DNA of 64,000 nucleotides, taken from the NCBI GenBank assembly GCA_934169725.1, contig CAKPOF010000005.1, positions 1 through 64,000 on the forward strand. Direction: 5' to 3'. The position numbers were made by a program, and so were the translations under genes. Of the stretch, positions 19,063-27,502 are shown piece by piece. Origin of the DNA: an uncultured Clostridia bacterium (lineage in GTDB: Bacteria; Bacillota; Clostridia; TANB77; CAG-508). The notes under the pieces are model-generated. The model saw only the letters and a program-made list of their open reading frames with translations, did not search any database and had not been told where the DNA came from. Every line of letters starts with the position of its first letter. Position 1 is the first letter of the stretch.

Positions 19063-19113
19063 TAATTTAATAATATATTGTCTTTTGAAATACTGCGTAA
19101 GCAATCAAATGAG
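19063..19113 (+). repeat. Half copy of MITE-like repeat
   Basis: AATTTAATAATATATTG then TTTTGAAATACTGCGTAAGC matches the left arm and the start of the one-sided segment of the full repeats. The right half is absent. The stop codon and last few codons of the neighbouring radical SAM gene are made from this repeat. Confidence 0.7.
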
Positions 19114-19998
19114 CAAATAATTCCATTTAGGTACATATTCTTCTTCGTGTTCTCCTAAATCTTGCATATAACCATTTTCTATTCCTAATTCATAAACGTA
19201 GGTTTCAATTTCTTCATATTCTTCTTGGCTTAACTTCCTGTTTAATTCTTTATCTTCTTTTGCTTTATATGTAGGAAAATATTGTGCCATTATATTAATA
19301 TACACTCTTTCATCTATATTATCTTTTATCCATTTCAATACATTTTTACTATTTTCTATATTATTAGGTAATATTAAATGTCTAATCATAATTCCTTTTT
19401 TTAACATTCCACAATTATCAAAACAAGGTATTCCTACTTGATTATACATTTCCTTAATTGCTTTTGTAGCAATCTCAAAATAATTATCAACATTTGAATA
19501 TTTTTTTCCTAATTTATTATCATAATACTTCAAATCTGGTAAATATATATCTATATATCCTTTTAATAACTTTAATGTTTCTACTCTTTCATATCCATTT
19601 GTATTATATATTATTGGTATTTTTAATCCATTTTTCTTAGAAATTTTTATTGCTTCTATAATTTGTAGAACATAACTTGTTGGTGTAACTAAATTTATAT
19701 TTTCGACACCAGAATTTTGTAATTCAATAAATATATCAGCAAGTTTTTGTATCGAAATTTCCTTTCCTTTTCCTAATTGACTAATTTCATAATTTTGGCA
19801 ATATATACAATTCATATTACAATTTGAAAAAAACACTGTACCAGAACCTTTTTTTCCACTTATACACGGTTCTTCAAAATTATGTTTAGAATATAACGCT
19901 ATTTTTATCTTATCTGTACTTTTACATCTTCCTATTTTATTTTTAGTTCTATCAATTTTACATTTTAATGGACATATTTCGCATTTTGTTAAATCCAT
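19105..19998 (-). CDS. Radical SAM protein, PflA/PflX-like (COG1313 type)
   Basis: 297-residue radical SAM protein with an N-terminal cysteine cluster (CEICPLKC and IGRC, residues 6-25) ahead of the 4Fe-4S motif CNMNCIYC (about residues 59-66). The order matches the pyruvate-formate-lyase-activase-related COG1313 proteins, whose substrates are mostly unknown. No glycyl-radical enzyme is nearby. The final residues LLI and stop lie inside a degenerate half repeat, so the natural C-terminus may have been altered by an insertion. Length is still near the family norm. Confidence 0.85.
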   Translation of the reverse strand: MDLTKCEICPLKCKIDRTKNKIGRCKSTDKIKIALYSKHNFEEPCISGKKGSGTVFFSNCNMNCIYCQNYEISQLGKGKEISIQKLADIFIELQNSGVENINLVTPTSYVLQIIEAIKISKKNGLKIPIIYNTNGYERVETLKLLKGYIDIYLPDLKYYDNKLGKKYSNVDNYFEIATKAIKEMYNQVGIPCFDNCGMLKKGIMIRHLILPNNIENSKNVLKWIKDNIDERVYINIMAQYFPTYKAKEDKELNRKLSQEEYEEIETYVYELGIENGYMQDLGEHEEEYVPKWNYLLI

Positions 19999-20036
19999 AT
20001 TCTAATCATTCCTTTTATTAAACATCTTTATTTTCT

Positions 20037-20732
20037 CTAAATATTTTTAACACTTGTTACATATATATTACCATTTTCATCTTTCTCTAGCCTTACTTCT
20101 TTTTTAGTAAATTTATCTATGTTTTGTTTTACCATTGCCTGAATGTTTGATTCATCTTCTGTAGATTTAACTTCTCCTATTTCTTGTTCGCCTAAATTTT
20201 CGATTTTTATATTATATTCTGTATTCTGACTCTCATCCAAACCTGAATAGTCTTCTAAATATTCGATTATTTTAACTGTATATCCGTTTTCATCTTTAGT
20301 TATTGTATCTAACAAAAATGAATCATCTTTTTTATCTAATGTAGTCCCACTAGCTATATATTTTTTCTTAGTATCATCATATTTCATATACTCATATCCA
20401 TCTTTGGGAAATTCTTTATTAAACTCATTACCAAATATTTCTTTTGCTTTATTTTGAATTTCATCATATGTTAATTCATATTGTTCCATATTCTTTTTTA
20501 CAACTTCCCATATCCATAGCTCAGGAGCTTGGTTGATATTTTCAAATTCTGGTAAAGCATCTTTAGTCACTTCTTTCCACATATATATTTCTTGCATATA
20601 TGTTTCAATCTTTGTAACTTCTTCAACATTTATTTCTTTTTTTTGACTGTTAATTATTGTATTTTTTCGATATATATACATTCCAATAAAAATCATTAGT
20701 AATATTAATATTGTAACAACAAACTTTTTCAT
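20037..20732 (-). CDS. Membrane-anchored extracytoplasmic protein, unknown
   Basis: A 231-residue protein with one N-terminal membrane helix (residues about 3-20) and a hydrophilic acidic outer domain. There is no lipobox cysteine. The second ATG (20732, MKKFVVT) is better spaced from AGGAG than the first. The C-terminal stretch EVRLEKDENGNIYVTSVKNI resembles the end of a beta-sheet domain, but I do not recognise a family. Transcribed alone, 38 nt upstream of the radical SAM gene, possibly with it. Confidence 0.7.
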   Translation of the reverse strand: MKKFVVTILILLMIFIGMYIYRKNTIINSQKKEINVEEVTKIETYMQEIYMWKEVTKDALPEFENINQAPELWIWEVVKKNMEQYELTYDEIQNKAKEIFGNEFNKEFPKDGYEYMKYDDTKKKYIASGTTLDKKDDSFLLDTITKDENGYTVKIIEYLEDYSGLDESQNTEYNIKIENLGEQEIGEVKSTEDESNIQAMVKQNIDKFTKKEVRLEKDENGNIYVTSVKNI

Positions 20733-20845
20733 TAGCATCTCTCCTGTTTTTTTACTATATTATATATCATTTTTTAATTTTTTCCATACTTTATTTAATT
20801 TTTTTATATTTAAGACAAATTTCGACATCTTTCTATTTTTCATTC

Positions 20846-20854
20846 TGCTATAAT
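20846..20854 (+). promoter_or_regulatory. Extended -10 promoter
   Basis: TGCTATAAT, an extended -10 element, lies 34 nt upstream of the 58-codon gene at 20888. No good -35 hexamer is seen at the usual distance, which an extended -10 can compensate for. Confidence 0.55.
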
Positions 20855-20887
20855 TTTACTTACCACTAAAAAAAGGAGGTAAAATTT

Positions 20888-21064
20888 ATGAAAGTTATAA
20901 AATCTACAGACAAAGACAATCGAATTATTGGAAATGTTACTGGACAAATTACGATTTCCATTTATAACAGTGAATATAAAGGACATCCCAATTTCTTAAT
21001 TCAATCAGATCATTCTGTTTCTGAAATAGCAGATATTATTGAAGATGTCTTACACTGTTACTAA
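20888..21064 (+). CDS. Small orphan protein (58 residues)
   Basis: A short gene with a near-perfect ribosome binding site (AAAAGGAGGT, 7-nt spacing), its own extended -10 promoter and its own terminator. The product starts MKVIKSTDKDNRIIGNV and ends in EDVLHCY. It appears soluble and mixed alpha/beta, and I recognise no family. Like the neighbouring plus-strand orphan genes it interrupts a minus-strand region. Confidence 0.65.
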   Translation: MKVIKSTDKDNRIIGNVTGQITISIYNSEYKGHPNFLIQSDHSVSEIADIIEDVLHCY

Positions 21065-21168
21065 TATTATATATCTATTGTAGCAAATATTGTAATTAAT
21101 ACTTAACTATGTTAGATGTATTTACAATCACAAATATATAGAGACTTATTACATTTCTCTATATATTC

Positions 21169-21200
21169 AAAAAGGACAATCATGATGATTTGTCCTTTTT
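21169..21200 (+). terminator. Rho-independent terminator after the 58-codon gene
   Basis: AAAAAGGACAA pairs with TTGTCCTTTTT around a 10-nt loop, followed by a T/A-rich stretch. It lies about 105 nt past the stop codon at 21064. Confidence 0.85.
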
Positions 21201-21246
21201 ATTATATTATATTTTATTCTTTACTGCTAAATATAAAATATTCAAT

Positions 21247-21275
21247 TTGATTTTTTATGTAAAATATGGTATATT
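21247..21275 (+). promoter_or_regulatory. Promoter of the 126-codon orphan gene
   Basis: TTGATT (21247-21252), 17-nt spacer, TATATT (21270-21275). Transcription would start near 21282 and give a leader of about 74 nt with strong secondary structure. Confidence 0.7.
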
Positions 21276-21313
21276 ATGTATGAACAACTTTTTGTTGCCT
21301 TTGAAAAAAACTT

Positions 21314-21349
21314 TTCGGAGGCTCAAACCTCCGAACAATTATAAGGAGG
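21314..21349 (+). promoter_or_regulatory. Leader with alternative pairing around the ribosome binding site
   Basis: TTCGGAGG (21314-21321) and CCTCCGAA (21328-21335) form an 8-bp hairpin. The same CCTCC (21328-21332) is fully complementary to the ribosome binding site GGAGG (21345-21349). The two pairings exclude each other: upstream hairpin, site free; downstream hairpin, site hidden. This is a layout seen in translational switches. Confidence 0.5.
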
Positions 21350-21355
21350 ATACAT

Positions 21356-21736
21356 ATGACAACATTTTCAAAAATTTGGTACACTGAAGTTAAAGCATTA
21401 GCACAAGCTTGTATTACAGAACCTGAATTTATACGGTTGATGGTTCAAAGCGAAAACTATGAACCTACTAAAGAGGAATATGAATATCTTGCAAGCCTCT
21501 CTGAAAAGTATAAAGATTTATATGGCATGTACAATATTTCGGAGATGATTTCTAGAGTAGACCATGCTTTAAAAGACGATAAAACAGCAATAGCTAAAAT
21601 AGCTATAATCGATGTTTACTATGTACTTAATAGACCTAGCTATTTTCACAATGTCTTTCTAAGCGATGAAACCGATGAGGAATGGAAAACCAGAGTAGCA
21701 CTTCGAAATGGATTATACAAACTTCTAAACGCATAA
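21356..21736 (+). CDS. Orphan protein, unknown, with structured leader
   Basis: A 126-residue soluble, mostly helical protein with no family I recognise. It has acidic patches (PTKEEYEYLASLSEKYKDL) and ends in WKTRVALRNGLYKLLNA. AAGGAGG lies 6 nt before the ATG and can be sequestered by the leader. It is monocistronic with its own promoter and no plus-strand neighbour. Arginine codons include CGG and CGA, unlike the AGA-dominated flanks, and this fits the pattern of the other small plus-strand genes here. Confidence 0.72.
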   Translation: MTTFSKIWYTEVKALAQACITEPEFIRLMVQSENYEPTKEEYEYLASLSEKYKDLYGMYNISEMISRVDHALKDDKTAIAKIAIIDVYYVLNRPSYFHNVFLSDETDEEWKTRVALRNGLYKLLNA

Positions 21737-21755
21737 TTTTTTTGAAGATGAAAAA

Positions 21756-21787
21756 AAGACACATTGCTTTGTTAAGCAATGTGTCTT
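21756..21787 (-). terminator. Terminator in the convergent gap before the HD gene end
   Basis: Perfect 14-bp stem AAGACACATTGCTT / AAGCAATGTGTCTT with loop TGTT. Only the minus-strand side is followed by a run of Ts (TTTTTTT), so it mainly terminates the HD-domain gene. It lies 20 nt after the plus-strand gene's stop. Confidence 0.88.
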
Positions 21788-21842
21788 AAAAATGTTGACA
21801 AACTTATTTTCTTCCATTATTTCATCCTTTTTTTAATTATGA

Positions 21843-22610
21843 TTATTGTTTTACATATTCCTTTGCACATTTTCTTATATCTTCCATCTTTCGTTTTGTA
21901 TCTTCATTTTTATAATCAATTCTATCTATAAGAATATCGATATAATTATTTTCCTGTACATATTTTAACGATATATCAAAATTCAAATCAAATATAAAAG
22001 CTATTATACAAACCCAATAGTCAATTATTGTTTTTCTATCTTCCAATTTTATACATTGATGTTTCATAAAGTCATCATATACTTTTTTATTTATTGTTTC
22101 ATAATTTATAGTTTCTTTATTATATACTTTTGGAAATATATCTTCAAATTTATCATATTGTCTAACCCTAAAATTATCAATTTTATCTGCATCTCTGATT
22201 ATTTTACAATGTAGTAATTCGATATCATTTAAATTGTCTTCTATTTTAAATTTATTATGATTATATATTGCTTTATTGATTATATTATCATATTTTCTAT
22301 CTTTTATAAATTTAGTTATTAAATTTTCTTCAAACAATACTTTTACACCGAACTTTGCATGTTCTATTTTTTTATCATCAAAATCATTAAATTCTTTTAA
22401 TTGCTCAAATCTTCCTATATCATGCAACAATGCTATTGTTTTTGCAAGTTCAATATTTTCTTTATCCAGTTTTAATCCTGTTGCTATATACTCACTTTTT
22501 TTGACTACTTCATATGTATGTCTTATCTTCATTTTAATACTGCCATTTTCTAAATCATAATTTTTTAAATATTCTTTAAAAAATTCCTCCGTTTTTCTAA
22601 AATCAATCAT
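21843..22610 (-). CDS. HD-domain phosphohydrolase
   Basis: 255-residue HD-superfamily metal-dependent phosphohydrolase. The signature is RHTYEVVKKS, then LLHDIGRFEQ (the HD pair), HNKFKIEDN and a later RDADKIDNFRV. The order H...HD...D is complete. Such proteins hydrolyse nucleotides or phosphodiesters, but the substrate is not predictable here. I start at 22610 (MIDFRKT) because GGAGAGG precedes it by about 6 nt. The longer form begins within that site. Single-gene unit. Confidence 0.85.
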   Translation of the reverse strand: MIDFRKTEEFFKEYLKNYDLENGSIKMKIRHTYEVVKKSEYIATGLKLDKENIELAKTIALLHDIGRFEQLKEFNDFDDKKIEHAKFGVKVLFEENLITKFIKDRKYDNIINKAIYNHNKFKIEDNLNDIELLHCKIIRDADKIDNFRVRQYDKFEDIFPKVYNKETINYETINKKVYDDFMKHQCIKLEDRKTIIDYWVCIIAFIFDLNFDISLKYVQENNYIDILIDRIDYKNEDTKRKMEDIRKCAKEYVKQ

Positions 22611-22743
22611 TTTTATCCTCTCCATACTTTATATTATTTACATCTCGTAGATATAGTTTATTTTCTTGCTATTGTAAATCTTATTTTTCTTATTTATATC
22701 ATAAAATCAGTACAAAAACAATTATTTCCAGGAATCACAACAA

Positions 22744-22778
22744 AAAAATCAACCAGATTTATTTTCTGATTGATTTTT
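22744..22778 (-). terminator. Terminator after the tRNA pair
   Basis: AAAAATCAACCAGA pairs, with one mismatch, with TCTGATTGATTTTT. On the minus strand it is followed by a T7 run, about 40 nt beyond the tRNA-Tyr 3' end. Confidence 0.85.
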
Positions 22779-22816
22779 GTATCTTTCTATTTTAATAGTT
22801 CGAACAGATACGTCAT

Positions 22817-22902
22817 TGGTGGGCAGGGAAGGATTCGAACCTTCGTACTCAAATGAGAACAGATTTACAGTCTGCCGCCTTTAGCCACTCGGCCACCTAC
22901 CC
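22817..22902 (-). tRNA. tRNA-Tyr (GTA)
   Basis: 86-nt class II tRNA with encoded CCA. The acceptor stem is GGGTAGG / CCTGCCC (one G-U pair). The anticodon loop CTGTAAA gives anticodon GTA. A long variable arm (CTCATTTGAG) and the T loop GGTTCGAATCC are present. Co-transcribed with the CAT tRNA 21 nt upstream. Confidence 0.96.
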
Positions 22903-22923
22903 AAATATATAAAAAAATAAAAA

Positions 22924-23000
22924 TGGTGCTCCCTCAAGGATTCGAACCTTGGACCCACCGGTTATGAGCCGGTTGCTCTGACCAACTGAGCTAAGGGAGC
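22924..23000 (-). tRNA. tRNA with CAT anticodon (Met, possibly Ile2)
   Basis: 77-nt tRNA with encoded CCA. The acceptor stem is GCTCCCT / AGGGAGC, D arm AGCTCAGTTGG, anticodon loop CTCATAA (anticodon CAT), T arm GGTTCGAATCC. It is not an initiator because the first pair is a normal G-C. Elongator methionine is the default call. A lysidine-modified isoleucine tRNA also has a CAT anticodon, and I cannot exclude it. Confidence 0.92.
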
Positions 23001-23020
23001 ATTACCTCAACGCAAGATAA

Positions 23021-23049
23021 AGTATAAACTATTTTTTCGTTATTGTCAA
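23021..23049 (-). promoter_or_regulatory. Promoter of the tRNA operon
   Basis: Minus-strand TTGACA (23044-23049), 17-nt spacer, TATACT (23021-23026), ending about 20 nt before the first tRNA. Near-consensus as expected for stable RNA. Confidence 0.85.
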
Positions 23050-23131
23050 TACATTTTTTCAATTTTTTTAGTTTTCGCAAATTTTTATTTAAAATTTCGT
23101 TTTTTATTGGTAAATTTTTATATTAGAAATC

Positions 23132-23171
23132 AAAAAGAGTTAGAATAAATCAATTTTCACCTAACCCTTTT
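23132..23171 (-). terminator. Terminator of the 281-codon gene
   Basis: On the minus strand AAAAGGGTTAG pairs with CTAACTCTTTTT around a 17-nt loop, a few bases after the stop codon, and runs into T-rich sequence. Confidence 0.8.
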
Positions 23172-23175
23172 CATA

Positions 23176-24021
23176 TTAATAATTTTCTGAACCTTTTCCT
23201 TCAGGTAAAGCTGGATATTCTATAACAATTCTTATTTTCATGATATATTTTACAGCTCTTACTATTTTACTATTTTTTATTCTTTGCCATAGACTTGGTT
23301 TTTTCTCAAAAGTTACAGATTGTTCATATTGTTGTTGTTCAATATTTTGATTAGCTTCTTCTGTTTGTACTTGTTCAACAACAGGTGTTTTTTCTTCTAC
23401 AGGTGTTGGAATAGATTTCAATGCATCTGCCACTTCAATTCCTATAAAACTTAATGCCTTAGATCTATCTTCTATTCTCTCCATGTCTATTTCTATATGT
23501 AAATTTGATTCTAAGTTTGTTACACGTGCATTTAATAGTTTCATAGCATCTTGATAATTTTGAGATTTTTTTCCTCTTGATTTTCCAACAATACTCAATG
23601 TTTCAATTATATCTTCTGGAAATTCATTTTCTGCTTCTTTTACTTGGTCTTTCCAGTTTTTTTCTTTATTGTCTACTGTCTTTATCAATTCTTTTAATTT
23701 ACCTGACAATGTAATATTTTGTTCTCTTTGTCTTATTAATTCTTCTATTTTTTTTGTATTTTCTTCGAATTGATTTGTAGCATACTCAACTAATCCATAG
23801 GCTGCTTTATATACACTTATAGGAAAATTTTTCTTTTTTGGATATTCAATTAAATATGTTTTTATTGATTCTATTAAATCCTTAAAATATGTATCATCTT
23901 CTAATTGAACAATTTGTTTTTTACTTTTAGGATTTATAAGTTTATGTACTTTATCTATATTGGATAATATTTTCTCTTCAGTGATAACCATTCTCACATT
24001 TACTATGCCAGATCTAGACAT
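23176..24021 (-). CDS. Unknown protein with basic/hydrophobic C-terminal tail
   Basis: A 281-residue protein I cannot assign. The first 200 residues are helical and charged, with no signal peptide. A Pro/Glu/Gln-rich linker follows (about 205-235, VEEKTPVVEQVQTEEANQ). The end is a basic amphipathic segment (SLWQRIKNSKIVRAVKYIMK) followed by IRIVIEYPALPEG. The tail could bind membrane. Single-gene unit with a strong AAAGGAGG site and its own terminator. Confidence 0.72.
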   Translation of the reverse strand: MSRSGIVNVRMVITEEKILSNIDKVHKLINPKSKKQIVQLEDDTYFKDLIESIKTYLIEYPKKKNFPISVYKAAYGLVEYATNQFEENTKKIEELIRQREQNITLSGKLKELIKTVDNKEKNWKDQVKEAENEFPEDIIETLSIVGKSRGKKSQNYQDAMKLLNARVTNLESNLHIEIDMERIEDRSKALSFIGIEVADALKSIPTPVEEKTPVVEQVQTEEANQNIEQQQYEQSVTFEKKPSLWQRIKNSKIVRAVKYIMKIRIVIEYPALPEGKGSENY

Positions 24022-24140
24022 GTAAATTACCTCCTTTTTATCTTAAGCATCTTATTTATACATATATAATTATACATTAACCAACAAAAAACTACAATAC
24101 CAATAAACGATTTTTATTTTAAGTTTTTGTAACAAAAATG

Positions 24141-25862
24141 TTACATTTTTGTTACAGTTTTTATTTCTTCAAATCTTTTTATCTTTTGAGTTGTTGTTTT
24201 TATTAATTCTTTATCCGTAACACTTATTTCTCTTACATATTTATATGCTGGCATTGTTTTATTTATTTTCTTTATTTCTTGCCATATTTTTTCTTTTAAT
24301 TCTTTTGGATCTTTTGTTCCAAATTCTTCTTCAACTGTTGTCTCATCATAAACTATTTTTGCACATATTTTATAATCTCCATCATCTTCTGGTCTTCCAT
24401 ATACAAATGACTCTTTTATTCCGTCAATTTTGTTAATTAATGTTTCTATTTCTTCAGGATATATATTTTTTCCATTTTTTAATACAATTACAAACTTTTT
24501 CCTTCCTGATATAAATATATATCCATCTTTATCTATTCTAGCTAAATCTCCTGTATGTAGCCATCCATCTTTTGTAATTGTTTCTTCAGTAGCTTCTTCA
24601 TTTTTATAATATCCAAGCATTATTGAAGGACCTTTTGCTAACAATTCTCCTATTCCTTCTTCATTTGGTTCTTCTATTTTTACTTCTATACTTGGAAATG
24701 CTTTTCCTATTGAACCTAATCTTGTATATTTATCGTCCTCAGCTGCTATAACTGGTGAACTCTCAGTTAATCCATATCCTTGATACATTGTAAATCCAAA
24801 ATCATTAAATCCTTTTTCTGCCATAGGATCTAGTGCAGCTCCTCCAGCTACCATAAGTCTAAGTTTTCCACCTAAATTTTCATGTATTTCTTTAAATAAT
24901 TTCTTCCTTATATCTATTCCAAATTTCATTAAAAAATTGCTTATTTTTATACCTTTTTCTACTGTAGGCAATTTTCCTTTTTTCTCTATTCCTTTCAAGA
25001 CTCTCTTATACATTGATTCAAATAAAATTGGTACAGAAATCATTGCTGTTATTTTATAGTCTTTAATATTTTCTGCAATGTGTCTAATTCCTTCACAAAA
25101 AGCAATTGCACCACCTTTTGAAATAGGATATAAGAATCCAACTGTACATTCAAATGTATGATGTAATGGTAAGAATGATAAAAATCTATCATTTTCATCA
25201 GTTTTTATTACAGATGCTATATCCATTAAATTTGCACATATATTTTTATGTGATAGCATTACAGCCTTAGACATGGCAGTTGTTCCAGATGTAAATAACA
25301 TTATAGACATCTTTTCAGAATCAATTTTAGCATTTATAAATTCTGTATTTCCATTTTTCAATAATTCTTTTCCTTGTTCTATTAATTCTTTTTCAGAATA
25401 AATCCCATCTGTTTTTTCATCTAAATCCATTGAAATAAAGTATTTTATTGCTGTATTATTTTCTTCTTTTATTTTTTTCATAATTTCATCATATTTTTTT
25501 GAATAAAATATTGCTTCTACTTCTGAACGAACAACTAAATTTTCTATTTCATTATTTGGTAATGATTTATCTAATGGCACTATTACTCCTGTACCTGTAA
25601 CTACTGATAAATATGCTAATCCCCATTCATATCTATTTTCTGATATAACAGCTATTTTTTTATCTTTTAACCCCATATCAATTAACTTTGTTCCTAATGC
25701 ATTTACATCATCTCTAAATTCTTTATGTGTTATTTTTCTAAAAACTCCTTCTTCCTTTGTTTTATATAAATATGCTGGTCTATCCCCATATTTATCACCT
25801 GATTTTTTTAACATATCTTTTAAATCTGTAAATTTCATAAAATCATGTATTGGCTCTCTCAT
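24141..25862 (-). CDS. AMP-dependent acyl-CoA synthetase/ligase
   Basis: Activates a carboxylic acid, probably a long-chain fatty acid, to its CoA thioester through an acyl-adenylate. ANL motifs in order are MLFTSGTTAMSKAVMLSHKN (P-loop, about residues 187-206), YQGYGLTESSP, GWLHTGDLARIDKDGYIFI and the hinge/A10 region KNGKNIYPEEIE. At 573 residues it matches the FadD-like group. A TetR-type gene lies 13 nt upstream in the same direction and probably controls the pair. Cytoplasmic. Confidence 0.9.
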   Translation of the reverse strand: MREPIHDFMKFTDLKDMLKKSGDKYGDRPAYLYKTKEEGVFRKITHKEFRDDVNALGTKLIDMGLKDKKIAVISENRYEWGLAYLSVVTGTGVIVPLDKSLPNNEIENLVVRSEVEAIFYSKKYDEIMKKIKEENNTAIKYFISMDLDEKTDGIYSEKELIEQGKELLKNGNTEFINAKIDSEKMSIMLFTSGTTAMSKAVMLSHKNICANLMDIASVIKTDENDRFLSFLPLHHTFECTVGFLYPISKGGAIAFCEGIRHIAENIKDYKITAMISVPILFESMYKRVLKGIEKKGKLPTVEKGIKISNFLMKFGIDIRKKLFKEIHENLGGKLRLMVAGGAALDPMAEKGFNDFGFTMYQGYGLTESSPVIAAEDDKYTRLGSIGKAFPSIEVKIEEPNEEGIGELLAKGPSIMLGYYKNEEATEETITKDGWLHTGDLARIDKDGYIFISGRKKFVIVLKNGKNIYPEEIETLINKIDGIKESFVYGRPEDDGDYKICAKIVYDETTVEEEFGTKDPKELKEKIWQEIKKINKTMPAYKYVREISVTDKELIKTTTQKIKRFEEIKTVTKM

Positions 25863-25875
25863 TTTTATCCCCCAT

Positions 25876-26445
25876 CTATTTTATTTTTAATCCTTCTATT
25901 AATGTATTTCCAAATTCTTTATATAATTGCATTATATCTATTTCTTCATCACATCTTAATTTATATATTAATGTTGAACAAATTAATCCATATATCTCTG
26001 AAGCTATAACTTTTGGATTTCCTTTTTTTATCTGTTTTTTATTTATTCCTTCTTGTACTATTTCTTCTATTTTGTTTATATATTCATATATATGTTTTTG
26101 GCATTTTTGATTTCGTGCTTCATTTCCCCAAAATTGACTTAATAAAATCGTTATCAAATCTTCATATTTCATTATGATTTTTATTTGTATTAATACTATA
26201 GCTTTTATTTTATCAATATAATTATCATATTTTGCAGTTTTTATATCTATACTATTTTGTAATAATTTCATTCCTTCTTCTATTAAGAAATTAAATATTT
26301 CTTCTTTGCTAGAGAAATGATAATATAAAGTTCCTTTTGCAACTCCTACTGTAGCTGTAATTTCTTCTATACTAGTAGCATCATATCCTTTTTCTGCAAA
26401 TAATTTCATTGATGTTTCAAAAATTTTTCTCTTTGTTTTATTCAT
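25876..26445 (-). CDS. TetR/AcrR family transcriptional regulator
   Basis: 189-residue repressor-type regulator. The N-terminal helix-turn-helix reads IFETSMKLFAEKGYDATSIE and then VGVAKGTLYYHFSSKEEIFN (split here), the classic TetR pattern. The C-terminal ligand domain is unassigned. By position it should control the acyl-CoA ligase downstream (13-nt gap), in the manner of FadR-like TetR proteins. Start at the ATG (26445) after AAAGG; an upstream GTG would also be in frame but lacks a site. Confidence 0.88.
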   Translation of the reverse strand: MNKTKRKIFETSMKLFAEKGYDATSIEEITATVGVAKGTLYYHFSSKEEIFNFLIEEGMKLLQNSIDIKTAKYDNYIDKIKAIVLIQIKIIMKYEDLITILLSQFWGNEARNQKCQKHIYEYINKIEEIVQEGINKKQIKKGNPKVIASEIYGLICSTLIYKLRCDEEIDIMQLYKEFGNTLIEGLKIK

Positions 26446-26552
26446 TTCACAACAACCTTTCAACACTATATATTAATATAGCTTATTATATCTTTAACCC
26501 CTTAATTTTGCAAGATTTTTTTTGATTTTATACTACTCATTCTAAATATGGA

Positions 26553-26601
26553 TTTACAATTTATATTTTATAAAATGCATTATTTCTAAATTTAATAATA
26601 A
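26553..26601 (+). repeat. Remnant of MITE-like repeat (left end)
   Basis: TTACAATTTATATTTTATAA, then ATTTCTAAATTTAATAAT follow the order and spacing of the left terminus of the full repeats. The core is missing. It borders the structured element at 26613. Confidence 0.5.
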
Positions 26602-26612
26602 ATATTAGCAAT

Positions 26613-26786
26613 AGAACAAAGCAACTTTAGATTGCTCTTTGTTCTCACCGATTTAAGTTTTCGACTAAATGGAGAAAATCTCAAAGGCAATAGCAATTAT
26701 AGCACTCTTATATACTAGGAAATTTCTCATTTCCTGGTATACAAAACAATAAGAGGAAGCTTTTATTTCTTTGCCCCCTCTCTTTC
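26613..26786 (+). ncRNA. Structured repeat element, copy 1 (candidate small RNA)
   Basis: An array of hairpins shared with 54908-55104. P1 is AGAACAAAG / CTTTGTTCT (26613-26645). The conserved CGATTTAAGTTTTCGACTAA leads into P2 (TTTTC / GAAAA with AAATCTC). P4 is TATACTAGGAAAT / ATTTCCTGGTATA (26711-26741, 13 bp with one G-U). A terminator-like AGAGG...CCTCT hairpin follows near 26751-26780. No good open reading frame with a ribosome binding site is present. The 341-nt gap from 26446 holds only this and a repeat remnant. Confidence 0.5.
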
Positions 26787-27476
26787 TTATCTTATTATAC
26801 ATATCAAACAAAAAATTATAACTTTTATAATTGTATTTAAAAACAATTTATAATTTATAGCTTTTATTCCTATATTATTTAATTCGTCAAATCCTTTTAC
26901 AATCTCATCTATCTCTTCTTTGGATATTAGTTTTTTCTGTTCTATATATTCTTTTGCTAGAAACCTTGCCTTTATCATTGCATCATTTTCTAAATAACTT
27001 CTTATAAAATAATATATATATCCACCTATTATTAATATTATTAAAAATATCATTTTATTAGGTAAAAATTTTAATATTCCTAATATTACTATCATTAAAA
27101 AATATATTATATATATATTTGAATAAAAGAAATTAAATAATAATAATTTTCTATCTTGGATTGAATGTAAACATTCATGTGCTATTGTTTGTATCCTTGT
27201 ATAACTTTCTTTTAAATCTGCTATTAAAATTTTATTTGATATTGCTATATATAATGAATTTGTTGCATTTTTATCTTCCTCTATTTTCACTTTATCATTT
27301 TTTAACATTTTCAAATAATCTTTACAAATTTCAATATTATCTGGAAATTTTGAAACAATATTATCTAATTTTTCATTTTTTGCAATCTGTTCTATTTCTT
27401 TCTTATTAAATCCAAATAATTTTCTTAGAATTACAATCACTATCATCAAAAATATTATTATTACAATATATTCCAT
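26787..27476 (-). CDS. Membrane zinc metallopeptidase-like protein (HEXXH)
   Basis: 229-residue protein with an N-terminal membrane helix (residues about 3-18). The zinc motif is HECLH within TIAHECLHSIQD (about residues 103-114). A helical pair of membrane segments (about 125-165) and a C-terminal membrane helix (about 210-228) follow. This order is reminiscent of YugP-like neutral zinc metallopeptidases. A candidate third zinc ligand is the glutamate of SYLENDA. The ATG at 27476 is preceded by AAGGA at a rather long distance. An in-frame TTG nine bases upstream is the alternative start. Last gene of the pdaA-ylbF run. Confidence 0.7.
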   Translation of the reverse strand: MEYIVIIIFLMIVIVILRKLFGFNKKEIEQIAKNEKLDNIVSKFPDNIEICKDYLKMLKNDKVKIEEDKNATNSLYIAISNKILIADLKESYTRIQTIAHECLHSIQDRKLLLFNFFYSNIYIIYFLMIVILGILKFLPNKMIFLIILIIGGYIYYFIRSYLENDAMIKARFLAKEYIEQKKLISKEEIDEIVKGFDELNNIGIKAINYKLFLNTIIKVIIFCLICIIR

Positions 27477-27502
27477 ACTTAACAAATATCCTTTATTATA
27501 AA

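Noticed and set aside
21276..21344. 22-codon leader peptide ending in the ribosome binding site of the 126-codon gene
   Set aside because: Its ATG directly follows the -10 box, upstream of the expected transcript start, and it has no ribosome binding site.
26670..26753. 27-codon hydrophobic peptide inside the structured element (possible type I toxin)
   Set aside because: No ribosome binding site; the start codon is AAG in the second copy and that frame stops early, so conservation is at the RNA or DNA level.
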